Assembly (NCBI GenBank): GCA_945881865.1
Contig: CAMCVK010000001.1
Location: 372,001 to 436,000, forward strand
DNA: 64,000 nt
Direction of reading: 5' to 3'
Origin: Fimbriimonas ginsengisoli Gsoil 348
GTDB lineage: Bacteria; Armatimonadota; Fimbriimonadia; Fimbriimonadales; Fimbriimonadaceae
Shown: positions 8,294 to 16,302 of the stretch, piece after piece
How positions within the stretch are numbered: position 1 is the stretch's first letter
How the letters are laid out: the number at the start of each line of letters is the position of its first letter
Notes under the pieces: model-generated
The model's database searches: none
What the model was told of the DNA's origin: nothing
What the model saw: only the letters and a program-made list of their open reading frames with translations
Made by a program: the position numbers and the translations under genes

Positions 8294-8299
8294 AGTTTA
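8294..8299 (-). promoter_or_regulatory. -10-like TAAACT upstream of phyH-type gene
   Basis: On the minus strand TAAACT ends 6 bases before ATG at 8287, with only ACGACC between. This is a clear leaderless-type arrangement. Confidence 0.55.
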
Positions 8300-8365
8300 G
8301 GCGATTCCCGCGCCGGATGAAACATCCATGTCCGAAAACGGCGAGATTAAACTCACCCGATCGAA

Positions 8366-8371
8366 TAGCAT
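8366..8371 (+). promoter_or_regulatory. -10-like TAGCAT upstream of ada-alkA
   Basis: TAGCAT ends 6 bases before ATG at 8378, with no Shine-Dalgarno sequence in GAACCC. The same hexamer at the same distance precedes the genes starting at 40656 and 62860. Confidence 0.55.
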
Positions 8372-8377
8372 GAACCC

Positions 8378-9802
8378 ATGGAATTGGATCACGCCGCATG
8401 CCACCGTGCGCACGCCAGCAAGGACCGCCGCTTCGACGGCTGGTTCTTCATCGCGGTCGCTTCGACGAAGATCTATTGCCGCCCGATTTGCCCCGCTCGA
8501 ACGCCGAAGCCCGAGAACTGTACGTTCGTGCGAACGCCGGCGGAAGCCGAAAAGCTGGGCTATCGGCCCTGCCTTCGGTGCCGTCCAGAGCGAGCGCCCA
8601 TTCTCGCCGATTCCACTTTTGCCGCCTCGGTAGACGCGACGCGGGCGGTTGCGCTAGCCGCAGCCCGGTGCATCGAAAACGGTGAACTGACCGGACAGTC
8701 GTTGGAAGTCATCGCCGAACAGCTGGGCGTGAGTTCAAGGCATCTTAGGCGGGTTTTCACCGAAACCTGGGGCGTCAGCCCGGTTGAATATGCCCAGACC
8801 ACCCGGCTCCTCACCGCAAAGCGTTTGCTCACCGACACCTCGCTCGACGTCGGCGTGATTGCGCACGCGAGCGGGTTCTCAAGCGTCCGGCGCATGAATG
8901 CCCTCTTCTTGGAGCGTTACCGGATGGCACCGACCCGGGTCCGGCACGGGCGCCGGGCAAAAGACGAAATTGCGGTCGAACTTGCCTATCACGGTTCGTA
9001 CGACCACGTGGCCCTGATGACTTTCCTCGGCTCGCGAACTTGGTCAGGGGTGGAGTCGGTTCTCGGCGGCGAGTACCGTCGCACCCTCGCGGACGGCTCA
9101 AACGTCGGCTGGCTTGCCGCCAGCTTTGACGCCGAGCGGCCCATTCTCCACCTCCGCTTCTCGGCATCGCTGGGTGCTGCGATTACCCAAATCATCGCCA
9201 CGACCCGGCGGGTCTTCGATCTCGACGTGGACATCACGGCGATTGACGACCGGCTGCGCGGCATCCCCGAGGGTGCCGGCAAACGGCTACCCGGCGCCTA
9301 CGTGCCGTTCGAAATGTTGCTGCGGGCGATCATCGGCCAACAAGTTTCGGTGGCGGCGGCCCGCACCGTCGCCAGCCGGGTGGCCGCCCAGTTTGGATCG
9401 CAGATGACCACGCCGTTTCCCGAGTTGAACCTCGTTTCGCCCAGCCCCGAAACCTTGGCAGCTGCCTCAATCGCCGACATCCAGGCATGCGGCATGCCCA
9501 CCAAGCGGGCCGAAACGATCGTGCAGGTCGCGGAGGCGGTGGCGAACCTGGAAGTGGATTTCTCGAACCGACGCGAGGCGGCGAGGTTCTTGGCGGTCCT
9601 GCGAAAGATTCCGGGTATCGGCGATTGGACGGTTCAGTACGTCGCGATGCGGGCGTTCGGCTGGCCAGACGCCTTTCCAGAATCTGACCTTGGAATTTAC
9701 AAAGCGCTCGACGTGCGAACACCGGCGGAAGCCCGGGCCGCCGCCGAGCCCTATCGCCCCTGGCGCGCCTACGCCACGATCCGACTCTGGAGCACCCTAT
9801 GA
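8378..9802 (+). CDS. Ada-AlkA fusion: alkylation-response regulator and 3-methyladenine DNA glycosylase
   Basis: A 474-residue three-part protein. Residues 1-80 form the Ada N-terminal zinc domain, with Cys34, Cys38, Cys65 and Cys68; in Ada one of these accepts a methyl group from phosphotriesters and switches on transcription. Residues about 85-190 form an AraC-type HTH pair (GQSLEVIAEQLGVSSRHLRR). Residues about 200-474 form an AlkA-type glycosylase with the HhH element IPGIGDWTVQYVAMRAFG and a candidate catalytic Asp near 437 (FPESDLGI). It should sense methylation damage, induce the operon and excise alkylated bases. Similar fusions are known in actinobacteria. It overlaps ogt by 4 bases. 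Confidence 0.92.
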   Translation: MELDHAACHRAHASKDRRFDGWFFIAVASTKIYCRPICPARTPKPENCTFVRTPAEAEKLGYRPCLRCRPERAPILADSTFAASVDATRAVALAAARCIENGELTGQSLEVIAEQLGVSSRHLRRVFTETWGVSPVEYAQTTRLLTAKRLLTDTSLDVGVIAHASGFSSVRRMNALFLERYRMAPTRVRHGRRAKDEIAVELAYHGSYDHVALMTFLGSRTWSGVESVLGGEYRRTLADGSNVGWLAASFDAERPILHLRFSASLGAAITQIIATTRRVFDLDVDITAIDDRLRGIPEGAGKRLPGAYVPFEMLLRAIIGQQVSVAAARTVASRVAAQFGSQMTTPFPELNLVSPSPETLAAASIADIQACGMPTKRAETIVQVAEAVANLEVDFSNRREAARFLAVLRKIPGIGDWTVQYVAMRAFGWPDAFPESDLGIYKALDVRTPAEARAAAEPYRPWRAYATIRLWSTL

Positions 9803-10299
9803 ACACGTTCACCATCCTTCCCGCGACTCCGGTCGGCGATTTAATGCTCACCAGCGACGGCAACGCACTCACAGGCGTGTTTTTTGAGGGGCATTCGCAT
9901 CCGCCGAAGCTCCCGGCGGGGGCAATCAACGATCCTTCTCTCCCGGTTTTTGGCGAGGCGACCAAGCAGCTGAAGGAGTACTTCGAAGAGGGTCGCCGCA
10001 CTTTCGACATTCCCCTTGCGCCAGTCGGCACGCCGTTCCAGCAGAGTGTTTGGCAACGGCTTCGGGAAATCCCCGCCGGAACGACGGTGAGTTACGGTTC
10101 GATTGCGCACGAGTTGGGGCAGCCAACCGCCAGCCGCGCGGTTGGCGCGGCCGTCGGCCGGAATCCGCTTTCGATCATCGTGCCGTGCCACCGCGTCGTC
10201 GGCTCCACCGGCAAACTCACTGGCTTCGCCGGAGGGACGGACCGGAAGCGATGGCTTCTCGAACTTGAAACCGGCCTATTTCACGGCGCTAATCGCTAG
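9799..10299 (+). CDS. ogt: Methylated-DNA--protein-cysteine methyltransferase
   Basis: A 166-residue suicide enzyme that transfers the alkyl group from O6-methylguanine to its own cysteine. The active-site motif IVPCHRVVG is present with Cys130. The preceding winged-helix region (GTTVSYGSIAHELGQP) fits the family. It is translationally coupled to the Ada-AlkA gene (4-base overlap), so both strands of the adaptive response are expressed together. Its 3' end overlaps the convergent hydrolase gene by 24 bases. Confidence 0.95.
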   Translation: MNTFTILPATPVGDLMLTSDGNALTGVFFEGHSHPPKLPAGAINDPSLPVFGEATKQLKEYFEEGRRTFDIPLAPVGTPFQQSVWQRLREIPAGTTVSYGSIAHELGQPTASRAVGAAVGRNPLSIIVPCHRVVGSTGKLTGFAGGTDRKRWLLELETGLFHGANR

Positions 10300-13200
10300 G
10301 ATTGCCGGAACGCCGACCCGCTCGCCGTTGCCGTAGCGAAGCGTGATCGAGCGAATTTCGGCATCCGGTCGTGGGTTGTTCCACTGCTTCACATAGGCGA
10401 CGGCGGTCTCGCCACCGACCGCTTTCGTCCAGGCGATTTGGGCGCCCGGCAGCACGCGCGGCGTGGACTGGCGATAAGACTCGATGTCCTCCCCATACCG
10501 AAGCGGCACGGTTTCCTCCTTGCCGTCCGCGTAGCGAATCACTATCTGCGCCAGTTCGGGACGTCGCCCCTCGTTTCGCTGGCGGTCGTCCATCGGGCGA
10601 TCGATTCGCGCCGCCGTCAGGAAGAACAGCGTCGCCGCCTTCTGATTCACCGCGATCCCTTCGACTTGGTCGGGGAGGTTCCCCGGGATTCCGCCGGCAC
10701 CCAGCATGATGGCATTCGGTACCGGCGACGTCGTGAACTCGTACACCTTGAACTTCACCCCGGCCAAGGTCTGCTCTCCGGTCGGGAAGTCGCGGAACGA
10801 GAAGTTCGTGTCGCCAAACCAGCCCTTTTCGTTTCGGAACTGATTCGCCTTCGGCGCGATGTCGATGGGAACGTAAACGTTGCCAACTGCCCCCGCGACC
10901 ACCGTCTTGCTGGCCGCGAACGGTGCCTTCAGGTTTCGCAAAATGGCGGCGAAGATCGCCTTCTTCTTAACGGCGTTCTCCGGAACTGCTTCCGAATCCT
11001 TGAACCAGAGGTTCGCCAAAACGATATTCCCGGCGCCCTGCTTGTATTCGACAAGGCCGCCGATGTTCATCATCGGCCGAACCGTCGCGAAGTAGCTCGC
11101 CGGTCGCTTGATCTTCAAACGAATGTTGTCGATTCCGACAACGTCCGTCACGCCCGGCGTGCGCACCCAGTCGGCGATCCGGAGCCTGAGCAATTTACCG
11201 CTCGTTCCATCCGGCAGGGTGAGTGTCTGCGGCTCGGTGTTTAGCTTCACGTCAAACTTCAGCGTCGGCTTGGCATCGAACGTAAACTCCAGCTTGTTCA
11301 CGAAGTGGTAGAAGCCGTTTCCGACCCACTCCATCTCTGTCAGCGGCACTTCCTGCGGGAACTCCATCGTGTACTGCGGGTCGGGCGTCGTTCGCAGGTC
11401 GAACGAGAAGATGTACTTCCAACCGTCGGAAGACACAAACCCGTTCGTCGTGTTATAGAAGTAGTCGTCGGGCAGCTTCGCAAACGGCGCGGCGTCTTCC
11501 AAGTCCACGACGTAGCGGAAGATATCGTCCGCCACGAACATGTCTTGGTTGAAGTCGAACATGCGCTCGCCAGACATCATCACAACCTCGCCGAGCGAGA
11601 GGCCCGAAGTCAACGGGCTTGGGGGCAAGGCAAGAGTCGTCTTTTCGCGACGGAACGGCCGGATCATGTGGTTGACGCCGACCAGCTGGTTGTAGTCGGC
11701 CAGCCCTTCGGGCGTGAGACCGTTGAGCACGAGCGAGCCTCCGGCGGCGGTGAATGCCTTGACCTTGGCTAGGTTCGCGGTCAGGGTTTTCAGGTGTGCG
11801 GCCGAGGCATCCGCCACGACGATTCCCGGCTTGGCCAGCGCGGCGACCAGGTCCTTCGACTCCGTGTAGGCGACGCCGATGCCGTCGAGGGTTCGCTTCA
11901 GCCCAGCGTTGCCTTCGGTGATCGTGGTGACCGGTCGAGTAACCAACTTGTAGGTTCCGGCGTAGCCTAACAGATTCTTAAGGACGGTCTGCGCGACGAC
12001 CGAGCTACCGAGCTTTTCGCCCACAAGCAGTTGGCTCAGCAGCACGACGCCTTCCCCAACCGGAACCTCCAGCAGCGCGCTTTGCGTGAGTCGCTCTTGA
12101 CACTGAACCAGGCTCTTGGCCCCTTTGACCGGCTTGACATAGGCGTTTCGGTAGCTCGTGCCGTCGCCGGACCAAGCCCAAAAGTCCGAGGCGGCAAGGC
12201 CGGCAAGCACCGGATGCTGGAGGTCCTCGGGGAACGCGAACTCGCCTTGATTCTCTTTCGGCTCAAGCGCGGTCGGCAGGGCTTGGTAGCGCAGCGCGTG
12301 CTTCTGCTCCAGCACGATCGCCCGGCCACCGCGCAGCGCGAACGCCGCGATCGTCGGCTGGGTGCTGTCCGCTTCGGAAAGCGCGTTTGGCCCGACGAGA
12401 AGCGTCTTCACCGTCGCCGGAATATTTTCAAGTCCGTTGAGCGCGGTAAAGCTCACGCCCGCCGCCTTCAGAAACGGGGCGACTTTGCCGTTTGGGTCCC
12501 AAACGCCCAGAGCCGGGATGGTGACCAATTTCGGTGCGGGAATAACGCGGATCGTGCGCGCTTCCCTAAAGACTTCCTTTCCGCCGACCGTAGCCGAGAC
12601 TCGTAGGCTTCCGACGGTTGGCACCGTCACGGCCGGGACCGCGAGGTTGACGGGAAACTTGATGGACGTTCCCGGCGCGAGCTTCTCGGTTCGCTCGCCC
12701 TTGACCACCGTTGCCCCGACCTTGAGTTCCCAATGAGCGGTAATCGGGTCGGTGAACCGGCTGTCATTGAACAGCCCGAGGGTTCGGGTCACCGGTTTGC
12801 CGCCGGCAAAAGTCGTGTCGTACTCGCGGACGAACACGGCGCGCTCGGTATTGGCGTTGTGCTTACCAAACTTCGCGCCTTCCTCACCAAGCCAGAAGTG
12901 CGCGGCGGCCATCTTGCCATTCCATCGGTAGCCCTCAGTGAGCATGCGCTGGACCAAAGCCATGCCACGATGCGCGGCCGTTTTGCCTTCAAACGCCTCG
13001 GGGCCAGCGATCCAAGCGTAGTCGGCCGGATTGATGCCGCTGGCGAAATAGTCTTCGGCCGCATATCGCGGTCGCTTTCCGTCGAAGAGCCAACGCCCTC
13101 GTCCGCCGCCCTCCGGGAAGTCCGCGTAGGCGAGGTCGGGGTAGCGTGAAGGCTCGTTCGTATACACGTAATGGTCGCCATGGACCGGGAACAGGTTCGC

Positions 13201-15246
13201 CTTGCCGGCACTGCCGCCGTCCGTCATCCAGAGCCGCGAGGGGTCCGCCGCCTTGACGGCTTCGCCGACCTTCAAGACTTCCCGCTCGAACTCGTCCATC
13301 AGCCCGCCGTAGAGGTTGATGCAGTTGATGTAGAGCCACTCGTTTTCAAGCGACCAAAGGTGAATCGACGGGTGGTTCCGCTCGCCCTTCACCTGCGCCA
13401 CCATCTGGTCGCGCCAGTTGTTCATTAGCTGCTGCTTGATCTCGCTCTTGTACAGCTTTTTCAGGGCATCGTCGTTCTCGATCGCCATGTAGCCGATGGC
13501 TTGTCCGTCGAGAATGCCGCTCCGACGGATGACGACGCCGTTTTCATCGGTCCACTTTAGGGCGTCGTTGAATGTCATGCCGTTCCAACGGATGCCGCCG
13601 TTCTGCGAGACGCCGCTCATACGTTGGAACCGCTGGCCGGTTCTTCGGTAGTTTGCCAGCCAATCTTCGCGGTTCTGGCCCTGGGTGAGCTCGGCCCAGC
13701 CCCGCCAGATTTGGCCGTTCAACGTAAAGTTCAGGCCCTCACTGCCCCACTCTCGGAACCCGAACGGCGTGTTGGAGACATCCACCACTTTGCCGCCGAT
13801 GGAAATCGTCGTTCGGAGATGCGTCATCTGCGGGTCATCCGGCCACCACAAACGGGCGTTCGCAAACGGTCCCGTTAGCGCGACTGTCTTCGTCTGCCCG
13901 GCGGCAAGGGAAACGTCCTGGCTGGCGATTTCCGCTTCGACGGCCTGCGTCGTGGGGCTTATCGCAGATATCTGAACCTTTGCGGTGGCAGCCTGCCCCG
14001 AGTTGTTTCGCACCTCAACGTCGGCGGTCAGTGCCTTCTTGGCGACGTTCGGTTGAACGAAGACGTCCGACGCGGTGATCGCCCCCGAAGCAACCAACAC
14101 CGGCGTATCGAGAATGCCGCTCTGGAACGAGTTCCAGACCGGATAGGCAAGGTCCAGGAAGCCGCGATTGGTGAACGTCACCGGCAAGTTGAACATCCTG
14201 CGCAGCTTCATCGGGTCGTTCGGGGAGCTCGAGAACCCGTACCAGGCGTCGCGAATACCGACGAGAATCTCGTTCTCGCCGGGCTTGATCGCCGACGAAA
14301 TGTCGATCCCGAACTTGACGAACGGGTTCTTCTCGAACCCGCAAAGCTGGCCGTTCACCATCACCGTCGTGTTCAAATTGTTCTGGCCGAACTCCAGCCG
14401 GAAGGATCGAGCCTTCTGGTTCTCGGGAACGGTGACGCGGGTCCGGTACCAAAGCCGATGGGCAAACGTAAGGTCCGGGCGGGAGACGTTCCGGTCGGAG
14501 GGCACCGGAATCTCGCTCCAGCGCGGCGCCTTCGGCATGTCGGTCATCGGGACGGCGACGTCGAAAGGCGGCGTCTGCTCGTCGTTGCGGGTGACTTCCC
14601 AGGTTCCGCCAAGCTCCATCGACTGCCTGGCTCCGTCGGCCGTGGCGTCAGGCACGGCAAAAGCGGTCGGCTTCGTCGGCGGGGTTAGAGCATCCGGCTT
14701 CAAAAAACTGCTCGGACGGAATTCGCCGCTCGAAACGACAATCGCGTCCGAGGCATACAGGATTCTTTGCGGCTCGCCTTTTCCGTTTTTGGTGACCGGG
14801 AGTCGGATCGACAGCGTGTGCTTGCCGGCCGACAGGTTTTGGGTGCCCAGGCGAATCCAGGCGACCTCCGTCCATTCCGCGATCGGCATCAGGTCGGTCG
14901 TTAGCTCCGTCGGCTTGACGCGGGTCCAGTTGCCGCCGTCGATGCTCCACTCGAAATCGCTTCGCACAAATTCGTAGCCAATGCGGTTCCAGATCTCGTG
15001 GTTTCCGGCACTCCGGGTCTCGAAGGCGTAGTCGAGTTTGACTCCTTCCGCCGGCACTTTTGCTAGGTCGCCACCCTCGACTCCGATTCTCAGCCACGCC
15101 TGGTTGGAGAGGATCTCCTTTCTGCCCCAATTCGCGGTGTCGAATGCAAAGGAGTGCGCCGTCGGCTTTTCGCCTTCCAGCCAGACATAGTCCGGAGTCG
15201 CTTGGGGAGCAAACGGGATCGCGAGGGCGAGCAGGAGAGACAGCAT
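10276..15246 (-). CDS. Very large secreted glycoside hydrolase family 2-like protein
   Basis: A 1656-residue protein with a signal peptide (MLSLLLALAIPFAPQA). A malectin/CBM-like jelly roll probably covers residues 20-180. A GH2-type sugar-binding domain follows (RLEFGQNNLNTTVMVNG, about 285-300), then an Ig-like domain. A TIM barrel carries HPSIHLWSLENEW, in which Glu636 is the likely acid/base. After about residue 860 come Ig-like, GATase-like and further jelly-roll segments of unknown role. Typical GH2 beta-galactosidases are near 1000 residues, so about 600 residues are additional. The substrate is probably a plant or microbial polysaccharide; beta-galactosidase, glucuronidase or mannosidase activity cannot be separated. 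The nucleophile is not clear to me. Confidence 0.8.
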   Translation of the reverse strand: MLSLLLALAIPFAPQATPDYVWLEGEKPTAHSFAFDTANWGRKEILSNQAWLRIGVEGGDLAKVPAEGVKLDYAFETRSAGNHEIWNRIGYEFVRSDFEWSIDGGNWTRVKPTELTTDLMPIAEWTEVAWIRLGTQNLSAGKHTLSIRLPVTKNGKGEPQRILYASDAIVVSSGEFRPSSFLKPDALTPPTKPTAFAVPDATADGARQSMELGGTWEVTRNDEQTPPFDVAVPMTDMPKAPRWSEIPVPSDRNVSRPDLTFAHRLWYRTRVTVPENQKARSFRLEFGQNNLNTTVMVNGQLCGFEKNPFVKFGIDISSAIKPGENEILVGIRDAWYGFSSSPNDPMKLRRMFNLPVTFTNRGFLDLAYPVWNSFQSGILDTPVLVASGAITASDVFVQPNVAKKALTADVEVRNNSGQAATAKVQISAISPTTQAVEAEIASQDVSLAAGQTKTVALTGPFANARLWWPDDPQMTHLRTTISIGGKVVDVSNTPFGFREWGSEGLNFTLNGQIWRGWAELTQGQNREDWLANYRRTGQRFQRMSGVSQNGGIRWNGMTFNDALKWTDENGVVIRRSGILDGQAIGYMAIENDDALKKLYKSEIKQQLMNNWRDQMVAQVKGERNHPSIHLWSLENEWLYINCINLYGGLMDEFEREVLKVGEAVKAADPSRLWMTDGGSAGKANLFPVHGDHYVYTNEPSRYPDLAYADFPEGGGRGRWLFDGKRPRYAAEDYFASGINPADYAWIAGPEAFEGKTAAHRGMALVQRMLTEGYRWNGKMAAAHFWLGEEGAKFGKHNANTERAVFVREYDTTFAGGKPVTRTLGLFNDSRFTDPITAHWELKVGATVVKGERTEKLAPGTSIKFPVNLAVPAVTVPTVGSLRVSATVGGKEVFREARTIRVIPAPKLVTIPALGVWDPNGKVAPFLKAAGVSFTALNGLENIPATVKTLLVGPNALSEADSTQPTIAAFALRGGRAIVLEQKHALRYQALPTALEPKENQGEFAFPEDLQHPVLAGLAASDFWAWSGDGTSYRNAYVKPVKGAKSLVQCQERLTQSALLEVPVGEGVVLLSQLLVGEKLGSSVVAQTVLKNLLGYAGTYKLVTRPVTTITEGNAGLKRTLDGIGVAYTESKDLVAALAKPGIVVADASAAHLKTLTANLAKVKAFTAAGGSLVLNGLTPEGLADYNQLVGVNHMIRPFRREKTTLALPPSPLTSGLSLGEVVMMSGERMFDFNQDMFVADDIFRYVVDLEDAAPFAKLPDDYFYNTTNGFVSSDGWKYIFSFDLRTTPDPQYTMEFPQEVPLTEMEWVGNGFYHFVNKLEFTFDAKPTLKFDVKLNTEPQTLTLPDGTSGKLLRLRIADWVRTPGVTDVVGIDNIRLKIKRPASYFATVRPMMNIGGLVEYKQGAGNIVLANLWFKDSEAVPENAVKKKAIFAAILRNLKAPFAASKTVVAGAVGNVYVPIDIAPKANQFRNEKGWFGDTNFSFRDFPTGEQTLAGVKFKVYEFTTSPVPNAIMLGAGGIPGNLPDQVEGIAVNQKAATLFFLTAARIDRPMDDRQRNEGRRPELAQIVIRYADGKEETVPLRYGEDIESYRQSTPRVLPGAQIAWTKAVGGETAVAYVKQWNNPRPDAEIRSITLRYGNGERVGVPAILAISAVK

Positions 15247-15299
15247 CGTCGGTGTCTATGTTAACGCGTTTATCCCAAAAAAGCTACGCGGAAGATTAG

Positions 15300-15305
15300 T
15301 AGACT
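15300..15305 (+). promoter_or_regulatory. -10-like TAGACT upstream of esterase
   Basis: TAGACT ends 7 bases before ATG at 15313. The same hexamer precedes the DinB-like gene at 45509. No Shine-Dalgarno sequence is seen. Confidence 0.5.
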
Positions 15306-15312
15306 CCGCGAC

Positions 15313-16038
15313 ATGGCCCTGCTTCAGATGAACTACGACTCCCACGCGCTTGGGAAAATGGCGACGGCGAACCTCATTGTTCCGCAGGGCGTTCCCGGGC
15401 CGTATGCGGTGATGTTCTTGCTGCACGGCCTTTCGGACGACCACTCGGCTTGGTGCCGACGCACTAGCATCGAGCGGTACGTCGAGGGCCTCCCGCTGAT
15501 CGTGGTGATGCCGGACGGGGGACGAGGGTTTTATGCCGACGCGGTCGAGGGCTACGCGTTCGGCACCGCGCTGGGGATCGAGCTTCCGGCTCTGATTCGG
15601 CAATGGTTCCCGACAAGGCCTGGCTGGGCGGTTACCGGTCTCTCGATGGGCGGCTACGGTGCGGCGCGTTTTGGGTTCGCGTATCCTGAGACGTTCGTAA
15701 GCGCAGTCTCACATAGCGGGGCCCTGGGCTTTGGCTACGATCACCGAGCGGACGACGCCAACTACGTCCGGGAGTTCGGCCGGATTCTGGGGGCGAACCC
15801 GGTCGGCGGACCGTGCGACTTATATGCGCTGGCGGCCTCGGGTCCCCGTCCTGCCCTGAGAATCGATTGCGGGACGGAAGATTGGCTGCTACCGGCAAAC
15901 CGTAGCTACCATGAGTACCTGGATTCAATTGGGTTCACCCATGAATACGCGGAATATCCCGGCGACCATAACTGGGAGTATTGGGACGAGCACGTACAGG
16001 CCGCGATCGCGTTCCACCGGCGCATTTTGGGTTTTTAG
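15313..16038 (+). CDS. Esterase D / FrmB-type alpha/beta hydrolase
   Basis: A 241-residue alpha/beta hydrolase of the putative-esterase family that includes S-formylglutathione hydrolase, feruloyl esterases and mycolyltransferases. The nucleophile elbow is GLSMGG with Ser111. The oxyanion region FLLHGLSDDHSAW, the Asp-bearing DCGTEDWLL and the His in GDHNWEYW complete the triad. There is no signal peptide, so it should act in the cytoplasm. It diverges from the GH2-like hydrolase, so a role in removing acyl groups from imported sugars is possible but unproven. Confidence 0.85.
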   Translation: MALLQMNYDSHALGKMATANLIVPQGVPGPYAVMFLLHGLSDDHSAWCRRTSIERYVEGLPLIVVMPDGGRGFYADAVEGYAFGTALGIELPALIRQWFPTRPGWAVTGLSMGGYGAARFGFAYPETFVSAVSHSGALGFGYDHRADDANYVREFGRILGANPVGGPCDLYALAASGPRPALRIDCGTEDWLLPANRSYHEYLDSIGFTHEYAEYPGDHNWEYWDEHVQAAIAFHRRILGF

Positions 16039-16070
16039 TCGGTCGGGTGTGCGCCGTTTGGCATCAACCT

Positions 16071-16291
16071 GATGCTCCGTAGCCGACGGTTGGTTTTTAC
16101 CGTCGCGAATTTTTTGCGAGACGCACCGGGAAAACCCACCCGGTGGCTACCGAACCATGGTCGTGGGACGTTCGCCCTCGCCGCCGGGTTTACCGTGGCT
16201 GGCACGTGATGCTCCGTAGCCGACGGTTGGTTTTTACCGTCGCGATTCTCGCTCAACCGGCACCGGTAAAAACCAACCGGTGGCTACGGAA
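16071..16291. repeat. Two hairpin repeat elements between convergent genes
   Basis: An identical 38-base sequence occurs at 16071-16108 and 16208-16245, 137 bases apart. Each copy is followed by a partly complementary arm (about 16124-16156 and 16258-16291). The core CGGTTGGTTTTTACC is repeated exactly in inverted form in the second element, giving two large imperfect hairpins. The elements fill the 264-base gap between the convergent esterase and ftsK genes. They may be REP-like repeats or bidirectional transcription terminators. Confidence 0.75.
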
Positions 16292-16302
16292 TTTATCGCG
16301 AT

